Positions 1-5,959 of a stretch of 17,220 nucleotides of DNA are shown piece after piece. The position numbers and the translations under genes are program-made. The notes under the pieces are model-generated. The model worked only from the letters and a program-made list of their open reading frames with translations, made no database searches and was not told where the DNA came from. Location of the stretch: contig JAGFXW010000035.1 in NCBI GenBank assembly GCA_017861495.1, positions 1 to 17,220 of the forward strand, in the 5' to 3' direction. This stretch comes from Bacillota bacterium. GTDB taxonomy: Bacteria > Bacillota_C > Negativicutes > CTSoil-072. Within the stretch, counting starts at the first letter, position 1, and the number at the start of each line of letters is the position of its first letter.

Positions 1-51
1 ATATTTGATGTAAAGTTTAATGGCTTTCGTTTGTTGTTCTATTGAATACAT
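1..51 (-). CDS. IS3-family transposase OrfA, N-terminal 17 residues (runs off the window)
   Basis: The frame opens with ATG at 51-49 and reads MYSIEQQTKAIKLYIKY before the window ends. This opening, with a helix-turn-helix about to follow, is typical of OrfA of IS3-family elements, the DNA-binding half of a transposase usually made by programmed frameshifting with OrfB. An AGGAGG at 58-63 lies six bases before the ATG and fixes the start. The gene is too short for an independent ORF call, and the family assignment rests on 17 residues plus position: it begins where the IS66 tnpB frame loses similarity. The rest of the gene is outside the window. Confidence 0.6.
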   Translation of the reverse strand, partial: MYSIEQQTKAIKLYIKY

Positions 52-57
52 GGGCAA

Positions 58-63
58 CCTCCT
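58..63 (-). promoter_or_regulatory. Ribosome binding site of the IS3-type orfA
   Basis: AGGAGG on the minus strand, six bases upstream of the ATG at 51-49. It supports this very short, truncated reading frame as a genuine gene start. Confidence 0.7.
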
Positions 64-101
64 GTCTCGTTTAGAGTCCAAGATTTTGTCCGCATGCCCT
101 T

Positions 102-227
102 ATTGGAGAATGGATCTAAATGAAAGCTTTGTTTTACACAGGATGCCAGACCGTCAATTGATTTGCGCATATCCGTATAGCCGCAGGCAAGATAAATATG
201 GTCGACGCCAGAAATGTCTCCTAGCAT
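102..227 (-). pseudogene. tnpB: IS66 accessory protein TnpB, interrupted after 42 codons
   Basis: The frame opens MLGDISGVDHIYLACGYTDM and continues through RKSIDGLA to LDPFSN. This is the conserved N-terminal third of IS66 Orf2/TnpB (normally about 115 residues), including the CGYTDMRKSIDGLA signature. TnpB is an accessory protein needed for efficient IS66 transposition. After codon 42 the family sequence stops; the frame then runs through unrelated codons, downstream of which the IS3-type OrfA ribosome site begins. Its ATG (227-225) overlaps the last codons of tnpA by seven bases, as is normal in this family. I read it as disrupted by insertion, not as a sequencing artefact. Confidence 0.8.
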
Positions 228-592
228 AAGTGTTTCATTGCCACGATGGCTGTTTCGACAAGTTCTGCATCAGCACTGCGGTAAATATGGATTTGGATAT
301 CGTTGCGCTGTATAGTGACCGCCAATTGTCCTGTATGGATGCTAGGCTTATGAAGTTCTACAAACGCAGGTTCTTTCCTCACTGGAATCGCTACTGGAGA
401 TTGATTTTGAGGAATAGCAAGTTCCCGGCAGGTTTCCTGACACACTTTCTTTTGCCAGTGGTAATACGTTTTAACGTTAATATTATTTTCCGCACACCAG
501 GTTTTTTTTGTTTTTCCGCTGTTTCGGCAATCGGTTACAATTTTGATCCACTGTTGCATGCGAACTTCATGCGTCAATTTTTGCACATTCAT
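221..592 (-). CDS. tnpA: IS66 accessory protein TnpA (Orf1)
   Basis: A 123-residue protein that looks complete for IS66 TnpA. The N-terminal part (LTHEVRMQQW, then CRNSGKTKKTWCAENNINVK) is the conserved helix-turn-helix-like segment of this family, ending in the TYYHWQKKV motif at about residues 42-50. The C-terminal part is more variable. IS66 TnpA acts with TnpB and the DDE transposase TnpC in transposition. The start at 592 is supported by GGAAGGAG at 603-610, ten bases upstream. A perfect 18-bp inverted repeat lies 31 bases upstream of the ATG in the leader. The gene itself appears intact although the next gene is broken. Confidence 0.88.
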   Translation of the reverse strand: MNVQKLTHEVRMQQWIKIVTDCRNSGKTKKTWCAENNINVKTYYHWQKKVCQETCRELAIPQNQSPVAIPVRKEPAFVELHKPSIHTGQLAVTIQRNDIQIHIYRSADAELVETAIVAMKHLC

Positions 593-622
593 ACAACCAA
601 AACTCCTTCCGACTTATTAAGA

Positions 623-666
623 GTTCCAAAAGAATCTAATAAACTCCAATTAGATTCTTTTGGAAC
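623..666 (-). repeat. Perfect 18-bp inverted repeat in the IS66 leader
   Basis: The arms are 623-640 and 649-666, fully complementary over 18 bp (GTTCCAAAAGAATCTAAT on the plus strand and its reverse complement), with an 8-base loop. It lies inside the element between its terminal repeat and tnpA. In RNA read from the minus strand it would form a long stem just before the tnpA ribosome site. It lacks a U-run, so it is not a classical terminator. A role in damping transcription that enters from flanking DNA is possible. Confidence 0.8.
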
Positions 667-699
667 CATTTTCGCATTAGGATGTCTTATTGTCTATGT

Positions 700-720
700 G
701 CCGGTTTGTTTGACGCTTAC
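700..720 (-). repeat. IS66 terminal inverted repeat
   Basis: Reading the minus strand from 720: GTAAGCGTCAAACAAACCGG. The GTAAGCG start is the hallmark of IS66-family ends. It sets the border between the element and the DNA next to the oxidoreductase operon. The matching repeat is not in the window. Confidence 0.7.
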
Positions 721-875
721 ATTTCACAAGATTACTGGCAAAGAAAATATTAGTGATTTCCAACGACGTTTAATTGCTGAGGAGCATTTTCCAGACGATG
801 AAGCATGCAAACTTTCAAATATACTCGCAAAACCCACCTTCTAATAAGGTACTTCTATATCCACTCACGGGAAAA

Positions 876-1205
876 TCATTTCAGTGTAAATAGCACCATT
901 TTTTCATTAACAAGTTTTGCCGCTAAATCCGATACGTCGCCAAACTCCATACATCCGGCCTGGCAATGCTGTACACATGCCGGTTTTTTACTTTTGGAAA
1001 CCCGATCTCCGCAACCATCACAAAAAGCAGTAGGTGACGGAAAGAAATCATATTGCCATCTTCCAAAAGGCAGTGGAGTTGGGCCAATACTGTTTAATTT
1101 AATTCCATCCTTCGTTGGTTCATAATCGTGCTCCTGACGGCAAGCGATTTCACAAGTGTGACATCCGGTGCAATATCTGTAATCAATCAAAAGTCCTTTT
1201 GCCAT
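876..1205 (-). CDS. Small two-cluster ferredoxin-type subunit of a molybdopterin oxidoreductase
   Basis: A 109-residue iron-sulfur protein. Residues 12-22 carry CTGCHTCEIAC (Cys12, 15, 18, 22). Residues 62-85 carry Cys62, 65, 77, 81 and 85. Together they could bind two [4Fe-4S] clusters and pass electrons to or from the catalytic subunit. No signal peptide or membrane segment is visible. It starts 28 bases after the oxidoreductase stop on the same strand, so the two are almost certainly co-transcribed. The start is the second ATG (1205): AGGAGA at 1212-1217 lies inside the first five codons of the longer frame that opens at 1220. Usual electron-transfer subunits of the DMSO reductase family are about twice this size with four clusters, so this is a reduced form. 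Confidence 0.85.
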   Translation of the reverse strand: MAKGLLIDYRYCTGCHTCEIACRQEHDYEPTKDGIKLNSIGPTPLPFGRWQYDFFPSPTAFCDGCGDRVSKSKKPACVQHCQAGCMEFGDVSDLAAKLVNEKMVLFTLK

Positions 1206-1211
1206 TTTAAA

Positions 1212-1217
1212 TCTCCT
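1212..1217 (-). promoter_or_regulatory. Ribosome binding site deciding the start of the iron-sulfur subunit
   Basis: AGGAGA on the minus strand, six bases before the ATG at 1205-1203. Because it falls within the first codons of the longer frame from 1220, it argues for the shorter protein beginning MAKGLL. Confidence 0.75.
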
Positions 1218-1233
1218 CATTTCTTAAAAGTAA

Positions 1234-3468
1234 TCAATCTGCTTTACTGATCCGGCAAAGTAATGATTTACAAGAATTAGCCAGACCAGATTTTCCTGGA
1301 CGCATGGGCACTAAACAATTAATATTGGATTCGAAAGTGCCAAAGAACGTGCCATCCTCAGGATCTCTTTCCGGAAACCACCAAGCATGGTCAGCCGATA
1401 CGGTATCCTTTCTCAACCCTGCGAAGAATTCTGCTTTCATTCTGCATTCGCCTAAATGATTTTCAATTTTCACCCAATCCCCGTCCTTAATGCCATATTG
1501 GGCTGCTGTTTCGGGATGAATTGTGACACATGGATCAGGATGTAAGCGACGCATCGAAGGGCTTTGTCGGTGCTCAGAATGGAAGAACCCCCAGCGACGC
1601 GCGCCGGTCGTGAGAACCAAGGGGTACTTTTGGGCCAGCTCCGGTGTGCGTACAGGGCTTTCCGGCGGCTCTGAATAACTGGCAAGATCCTCAAGACCGA
1701 AATGGGCAAGCATCTCACATCTGAATTCATATTTTCCGCTCATCGTATTAAATCCGGGCTCTCCATCAGCACGAAGCAGCCCTTTTTCATGCTTATAATA
1801 TTCGAATTCCGGATATTTCCAAGTCTGTTCCCTTAATTCGCTATATTTTATCGGCAAGTTCCCTTTTCCTAGTATGTAGTTATAAAATTCCTCGTCATTA
1901 TTCCATGGGTTTCCTTCTGGATCAAAACGTTTACCGATTTCATAAATGATCTGCGGGTCTGATTTGCAATCGCCTAAAGGCTCTATCGCCTTAACAATGG
2001 CACCCAGATAATACGGTTGGTGTCCGCTAAGTCCAATACGCTCGGCAAAGGATGCAGCCGGCAAGATCACATCGGCTGCAGCTAGAGCAGTCGGAGTCAT
2101 GAACATATCAACGACAACAATAAAATCCACATTATCAAACGCCTTTAAGATACGTTTAGGATCAGCACCCATACAAGCCAATGGATTATTTGTTTGCATC
2201 CATAATGCCTTAACTGGATAAGGATCACCTGTTTCAATCGCATCAAGAATGGAGTCAGGACTAATTACCCCAATCGCTCTCAAAGCAGGGTATTTGTGGT
2301 TTAATATTTTTTCCCGCTGCTCTTCATCTTCCAAACGAACATCATCCGGTGGATTCCATGTATCTGTTACGCCGAAACAGGGGCGTCCGATCACCATGCT
2401 CCCGGGCTTTTCAATATTGCCTGTAAGAGCAACAAGATCCATAACCGCCATACCGGTTAAAAAACCTTCCGAACTATGATCAAAGGCAACCCCCCATTGC
2501 AAACAAGCTGTATTTGCTTTTGCTAAAAGACGAGCCGCTTCAATGATAAGTTGCTTATCAATACCACAAATCTCTGCTGCTTTTTCAGGAGAATATTCCA
2601 AAGTTTTATTTTTATAATCCTCAAAATTCGCAGTCCATTTCTCAATAAAGTCCTTGTCTTCTATACCCTCAGAACAAATAACATTACCCATAGCGATGGC
2701 TAACGCAGCGTCCGTTCCCGGCCGTACAGGAAGCCAATATTTCGCTCTCGAAGCAAGCCAGGTCAGCTTCGGATCGATGACAATAAGTTCACTCCCTCGC
2801 TTTATACATTCCACAATCCAGTGTCCAAGAGTCCCATCGGAATTGGCAACAACCGGATTATTGCCCCAGATTACAATAACGCTGGGAGGAGTCCACCTCG
2901 GATCATCATAACGTTCCGGAAAAAATTGAGAATAGTCTGCAATTACGAAATCACCCAGTTTAAAGCCTGTGCTAACGAGTCGAGGGATGTAGCAGCCAAA
3001 ACCACTTAAAAATCCTGGCATATAGTTGGGAGTATTAAATGATTTTGCCGTACGGGGACCATAACCATTGATATCTCGGCCTGTGCCCTGCGTAACAGAA
3101 ATGGATTCAGAGCCATATTTGGCGCTAACTTCTTTCAATTTCTTCTCACAATAATCATAGGCTTCATCCCAAGTCATTCTTTCCCATTTATTTTCTCCAC
3201 GTTTACCAGCGCGTTTCATGGGATATAACAGACGGTCAGGATTGTAAATCATTTCCTTAGCCGCTAAACAACGGGGGCAAAGTCTTCCCTGATTGTAAGG
3301 ATTCTCCGGATCGCCTTCGATTTTCATCAACGCACCATCTTTGACGTACATTAAGATACCGCAATTATCATGGCATCCCGGACCGGTACGCGAATTACTG
3401 CGATATACAGTATAACCGTCTTCTTCCCATTTCCACGCTCGTCCTGACTGATCGCTTTTAAGTTCCAT
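1234..3468 (-). CDS. Cytoplasmic molybdopterin (Mo/W-bisMGD) oxidoreductase, DMSO reductase family
   Basis: A 744-residue catalytic subunit. Residues 25-80 form the iron-sulfur entry domain with GCHDNCGILMYVKDG and GRLCPRC (Cys32, 36, 64, 67). The central molybdopterin domain spans about 80-500, and the cofactor-binding C-terminal domain about 620-740 (PLVLTTGARRWGFFHSEHR onward). Cys159 in SGFGCYIPR sits where this superfamily supplies the metal ligand and is the best candidate for it. There is no twin-arginine signal, so it should act in the cytoplasm. The start at 3468 follows GGGGGA at 3475-3480; the ATG at 3495 has no ribosome site. It leads a two-gene unit behind a sigma-54-type promoter. 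Size and layout recall acetylene hydratase and catechol dehydroxylase relatives, but the substrate cannot be named. Confidence 0.88.
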   Translation of the reverse strand: MELKSDQSGRAWKWEEDGYTVYRSNSRTGPGCHDNCGILMYVKDGALMKIEGDPENPYNQGRLCPRCLAAKEMIYNPDRLLYPMKRAGKRGENKWERMTWDEAYDYCEKKLKEVSAKYGSESISVTQGTGRDINGYGPRTAKSFNTPNYMPGFLSGFGCYIPRLVSTGFKLGDFVIADYSQFFPERYDDPRWTPPSVIVIWGNNPVVANSDGTLGHWIVECIKRGSELIVIDPKLTWLASRAKYWLPVRPGTDAALAIAMGNVICSEGIEDKDFIEKWTANFEDYKNKTLEYSPEKAAEICGIDKQLIIEAARLLAKANTACLQWGVAFDHSSEGFLTGMAVMDLVALTGNIEKPGSMVIGRPCFGVTDTWNPPDDVRLEDEEQREKILNHKYPALRAIGVISPDSILDAIETGDPYPVKALWMQTNNPLACMGADPKRILKAFDNVDFIVVVDMFMTPTALAAADVILPAASFAERIGLSGHQPYYLGAIVKAIEPLGDCKSDPQIIYEIGKRFDPEGNPWNNDEEFYNYILGKGNLPIKYSELREQTWKYPEFEYYKHEKGLLRADGEPGFNTMSGKYEFRCEMLAHFGLEDLASYSEPPESPVRTPELAQKYPLVLTTGARRWGFFHSEHRQSPSMRRLHPDPCVTIHPETAAQYGIKDGDWVKIENHLGECRMKAEFFAGLRKDTVSADHAWWFPERDPEDGTFFGTFESNINCLVPMRPGKSGLANSCKSLLCRISKAD

Positions 3469-3573
3469 ATGAGTTCCCCCTTTTTTTAATAACATATTTC
3501 ATGTCATAAGAGCCGTTTTCTGGAAATAATTTCATTTTCTTCTTAGTTTCTTTCCAGCTCTTGTATTCTTATT

Positions 3574-3589
3574 TGCATTTAATATGCCA
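3574..3589 (-). promoter_or_regulatory. Sigma-54 (-24/-12) promoter of the oxidoreductase unit
   Basis: The minus strand reads TGGCATATTAAATGCA, against the consensus TGGCAC-N5-TTGCW. The invariant GG and GC are present with exactly ten bases between them; only two consensus positions differ. Transcription would start at about 3563, giving a leader of roughly 95 bases before the ATG at 3468. The neighbouring gene encodes a sigma-54 activator, which makes this site functionally plausible. Confidence 0.75.
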
Positions 3590-3627
3590 ATCTCAAAGCC
3601 AAACTTATATATTTTTATTTAAAACCT

Positions 3628-3654
3628 AAAAAGCCTTATGAAATAAGGCTTTTT
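3628..3654 (-). terminator. Stem-loop, likely terminator of the activator gene
   Basis: The arms are 3628-3639 and 3643-3654: AAAAAGCCTTAT pairing with ATAAGGCTTTTT, with a 3-base loop. Read on the minus strand, the stem ends in a short T-run, so it could terminate the activator transcript before the sigma-54 promoter. Read on the plus strand it also ends in T residues, so it may work in both directions. Its right arm overlaps a larger inverted repeat. Confidence 0.55.
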
Positions 3655-3691
3655 TTAGACAAAAAAATTAATTAATTGTCTAAAAAAAGCC
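3647..3691. repeat. Perfect 16-bp inverted repeat upstream of the sigma-54 promoter
   Basis: The arms are 3647-3662 (GGCTTTTTTTAGACAA) and 3676-3691 (its exact reverse complement), separated by 13 AT-rich bases. The centre lies about 80 bp upstream of the -24 element and just over 100 bp from the expected start of transcription. That is a usual distance for the enhancer site of a sigma-54 activator. The left arm shares bases with the stem at 3628-3654, so the two structures exclude each other in RNA. It may be an activator site, a terminator, or both. Confidence 0.6.
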
Positions 3692-3908
3692 CTCGTTACT
3701 CTAACTGTTAAGTTGTTTTGCAAACCTATAATCATTATTTTACAGCAAATGACCGAAACCTTAATGAATAATATCAAACTATTACATATTTTATGCGACA
3801 AGAAAAAAACAGAGCACTACAACATTTGCACCAAGCAATAAACACGCCCAAATTAGGCTTGGACGGCCGCTAACTTTCTCAATTTGTTACACAGTGGTTT
3901 TAAATACG
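3692..3908. other. AT-rich intergenic stretch between oxidoreductase promoter region and activator gene
   Basis: No coding frame is supported here. A few short inverted motifs are visible, such as GTTT-TGC-AAAC near 3715-3726, and any of them could be a regulatory half-site. I see no second promoter or strong terminator. Confidence 0.4.
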
Positions 3909-5627
3909 TTAATCTTCTTCGCACAACTTATATTCCTTTAGCCGTCTATAGAGTGTTGGCCTGCTTATCCCAAGTATATTAGCCGCATCAACGATATTAT
4001 AGTTCGTGAATGCCATGGTCGCCAAAATGGCTTCTCTTTCAACCTCGCCAAGTGTTTGAAGCTTTTGAAGTTTTGGGGAAGAATTTATTACCGCGTTTCC
4101 TTCTTGAATATTCATCGGCAAATCATGAAGTGTTATTTTATCATTTTCACACATATTTAGGGCGTAGTACATGGCATTTTGAAGTTGTCTGACATTCCCC
4201 GGCCACTCATACTGAAGTATTTTATTTGTAACATCATGATCCAAAATGGGTATCCCCCTGCCCATTTTCAAACTGTGTTTTTTCAGGAAGTATCGGGCGA
4301 GTTCAATCTTATCCATGCCTCTATTCTTTAATGGCGGAATTGAAATTTCAAAGGCAGCAATGCGGTAATATAAATCTTCCCGAAACTTATTCTGTCTTAC
4401 CAGCCCATATAGATCCTTATTTGTAGCGGCAACAACTCGAAAATCCGTCGAAATATATTCACTTCCACCGATTCTCATAATCCGTTTGTCTTCAAGCACT
4501 CTTAGCAGAGATGGCTGCAGCTTCAAGGGCATATCGCCAATTTCATCAAGAAACAAGGTTCCTCCATCCGCCATCTCTAATTTTCCTGTATTTCCGCGCC
4601 GATTAGCCCCTGTGAAACTGCCTCCTTCATAACCGAATAATTCACTTTCAATCAGTCCTTCAGGTATAGAAGCACAATTGATCGCTATAAAGGGTCCTTC
4701 GGGCCGATATTCTTGATGAATAGAATGAGCAAATAATTCTTTACCTGTTCCACTTTCACCAGCAAGTAATACATTCCCATATTTTCCGGCTATTTTGCGA
4801 GCGATCTTTTTTGCATCGCTTATTTCCTTGCTGCTGCCATAAATATCCGAAAATTGGTATAATGCGTTTAAATTATTATCTCTCTTACAGTGTCGTTTAT
4901 CATCTATGCTATGACTATTTAAGTTTCTTGTAGGATACTTATATTGTGGAATAACTTCTTCGATAGTTTTCACAAATAGAAAAAGAGTTGAAAAGAGCCA
5001 TGTTATTAATTCTTTTTTATCCGGCGAATTATCAATAGCTCCGTAATAAGGCAATGCCAATATCCCAACGATATTCTTTTTTTCATCATGAATAGGGATA
5101 GATACAGTAAATGTTGGTTTCTGCAAATCTTTGTTGTAGTTTTCTGGTGACATAAGGCAAATTGGTTGATCTAAAGCAGCACAAAGCGATTGAGCAGTAG
5201 TTCCAACTTTTTCTTCGCTCAAATCCATATTGATAAAAAACGGGTTGCTGCTATGCAGCACGACTCCTTTAGGATCATGTAACACAACACAATATTTATC
5301 ACTATTAAAGGCAAATGAAAAATATTTATTAAACAGCGGCCGACTTGCTTGTAGCAACACATCACTCTTCTGATGAATTTCACTGACATTGTTGATTCTT
5401 AAGTTTTTCTTTTGTATTGGTAATGTTGACTTAACACCATTTTTTTTACACCGAAGCCAGGATTGCGCTACGCACTGCCTTACCTTATCCAAATGTTCAG
5501 GAATCTCATTATTTATGATTAATGAGTGATAACATTGCTCAATCTCCGTCCAATTTGTTGAGTTGGTTCCGAGGACAAAAGATATAAGATTATCCAGGTG
5601 CATTGTTGGCTCAACTGTTTCATGCAT
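3909..5627 (-). CDS. Sigma-54-dependent transcriptional activator with GAF sensor (AcoR-like)
   Basis: A 572-residue enhancer-binding protein. Residues about 85-200 form a GAF-like sensor (VVLHDPKGVVLHSS, then VGTTAQSLCAAL), similar in pattern to AcoR-type regulators. Residues about 260-490 form the AAA+ domain: Walker A GESGTGKE (290-297), the sigma-54 contact loop GSFTGA (336-341), Walker B GGTLFLDE (355-362) and WPGNVRQL. Residues 528-568 form the Fis-type helix-turn-helix (ILGISRPTLYRRLKEY). The contact loop is GSFTGA where GAFTGA is usual. The start at 5627 is fixed by an AGGAGG (5635-5640) seven bases upstream. There is no response-regulator receiver domain, so direct ligand sensing is more likely than two-component control. 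Its probable target is the adjacent -24/-12 promoter. Confidence 0.92.
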   Translation of the reverse strand: MHETVEPTMHLDNLISFVLGTNSTNWTEIEQCYHSLIINNEIPEHLDKVRQCVAQSWLRCKKNGVKSTLPIQKKNLRINNVSEIHQKSDVLLQASRPLFNKYFSFAFNSDKYCVVLHDPKGVVLHSSNPFFINMDLSEEKVGTTAQSLCAALDQPICLMSPENYNKDLQKPTFTVSIPIHDEKKNIVGILALPYYGAIDNSPDKKELITWLFSTLFLFVKTIEEVIPQYKYPTRNLNSHSIDDKRHCKRDNNLNALYQFSDIYGSSKEISDAKKIARKIAGKYGNVLLAGESGTGKELFAHSIHQEYRPEGPFIAINCASIPEGLIESELFGYEGGSFTGANRRGNTGKLEMADGGTLFLDEIGDMPLKLQPSLLRVLEDKRIMRIGGSEYISTDFRVVAATNKDLYGLVRQNKFREDLYYRIAAFEISIPPLKNRGMDKIELARYFLKKHSLKMGRGIPILDHDVTNKILQYEWPGNVRQLQNAMYYALNMCENDKITLHDLPMNIQEGNAVINSSPKLQKLQTLGEVEREAILATMAFTNYNIVDAANILGISRPTLYRRLKEYKLCEED

Positions 5628-5864
5628 ATTCTAACCTCCTTCAATAGTAGATAATTTCTATAACAAAGTTCTTAAAATCATAGCATTTCACATCATGTAC
5701 TATTAAAAAATTCCACAATTTCACACTATTTTTTCCTGTATTTTCAGTTTTGCCATATATTCAATTACCTCGGGTGAAACTCCTTCCAAATCTGTGTATG
5801 ATACATTTTACATTTTAACGTTGAAGGAAAAATTCATAATAATAGATTAATACTGATTCAAGCT
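5628..5864. other. Intergenic region upstream of the activator gene
   Basis: No coding frame is supported. It should hold the activator promoter; the best candidate is listed separately at 5677-5685. The sequence ATTTCACA occurs at 5685-5692 and again at 5718-5725, close enough to be a repeated binding site, but this is weak. I see no sigma-54 element here. Confidence 0.4.
5677..5685 (-). promoter_or_regulatory. Possible extended -10 promoter of the sigma-54 activator gene
   Basis: The minus strand reads TGCTATGAT, a TATGAT hexamer with the TGn extension. The region 17-18 bases upstream (AT-rich, TTTAATA) is a poor -35, which is tolerated with an extended -10. A transcript would start near 5670, about 43 bases before the ATG. 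The call rests on pattern only. Confidence 0.35.
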
Positions 5865-5904
5865 ATAGTAAAGCCAGTTGGTTTTAAACCACTGACTTTA
5901 CTAT
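5865..5904 (-). terminator. Stem-loop downstream of the RND permease gene
   Basis: Arms around 5865-5883 and 5887-5904 (ATAGTAAAG pairing with CTTTACTAT, then an imperfect inner stem joining CCAGTTGGTTT to AAACCACTG). It lies about 55 bases after the permease stop and is likely to end the efflux transcript. There is no long T-run on either side, so it is not a textbook intrinsic terminator; it may instead stabilise the 3' end. Confidence 0.5.
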
Positions 5905-5959
5905 CATTTAATCATACTGTTGAGTTATAAAAACGCATTAAATATGAAAAATTGGAATG

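Larger units (their letters stand above)
1..94 (-). mobile_element. IS3-family insertion sequence, left part only
   Basis: The minus strand carries the 5' end of an IS3-type OrfA (1-51) with a strong ribosome site, and it interrupts the IS66 tnpB reading frame. IS3-family ends usually begin with TG. Reading the minus strand, a TG at 94-93 starts TGCGGACAAAATCTTGGAC, which is a plausible terminal repeat. The exact boundary could lie anywhere between about 94 and 102. The rest of the element is outside the window, so neither the second end nor a target duplication can be seen. Confidence 0.6.
95..720 (-). mobile_element. IS66-family insertion sequence, truncated by an IS3-type element
   Basis: On the minus strand the element starts with GTAAGCGTCAAACAAACCGG at 720. 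IS66-family terminal repeats characteristically begin GTAAGCG. A leader with a hairpin follows, then tnpA and the start of tnpB in the usual IS66 order with a short overlap. Family similarity stops near 102, so the remaining tnpB, tnpC and the second terminal repeat are displaced or lost beyond the left edge. The usual 8-bp target duplication cannot be tested because only one end is present. The element probably no longer transposes by itself unless the missing part lies intact beyond the IS3-type insertion. Confidence 0.8.

Noticed and set aside
230..844. A 204-codon plus-strand frame across the IS66 region
   Set aside because: It runs antisense to tnpA and across the terminal repeat and has no ribosome site or recognisable domain. 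Only its last 30 or so codons (after 720) were kept as a weak relic.
1206..1220. Longer start of the iron-sulfur subunit at 1220
   Set aside because: The AGGAGA that serves the second ATG lies inside these codons, and nothing like a ribosome site precedes the first ATG.
3469..3495. Longer start of the oxidoreductase at 3495
   Set aside because: No ribosome site lies upstream of 3495, while a purine-rich GGGGGA precedes the ATG at 3468.
3847..3867. Possible terminator right after the activator gene (GCC...GGC)
   Set aside because: The stem is only about 3 bp; the structure at 3628-3654 is much stronger.
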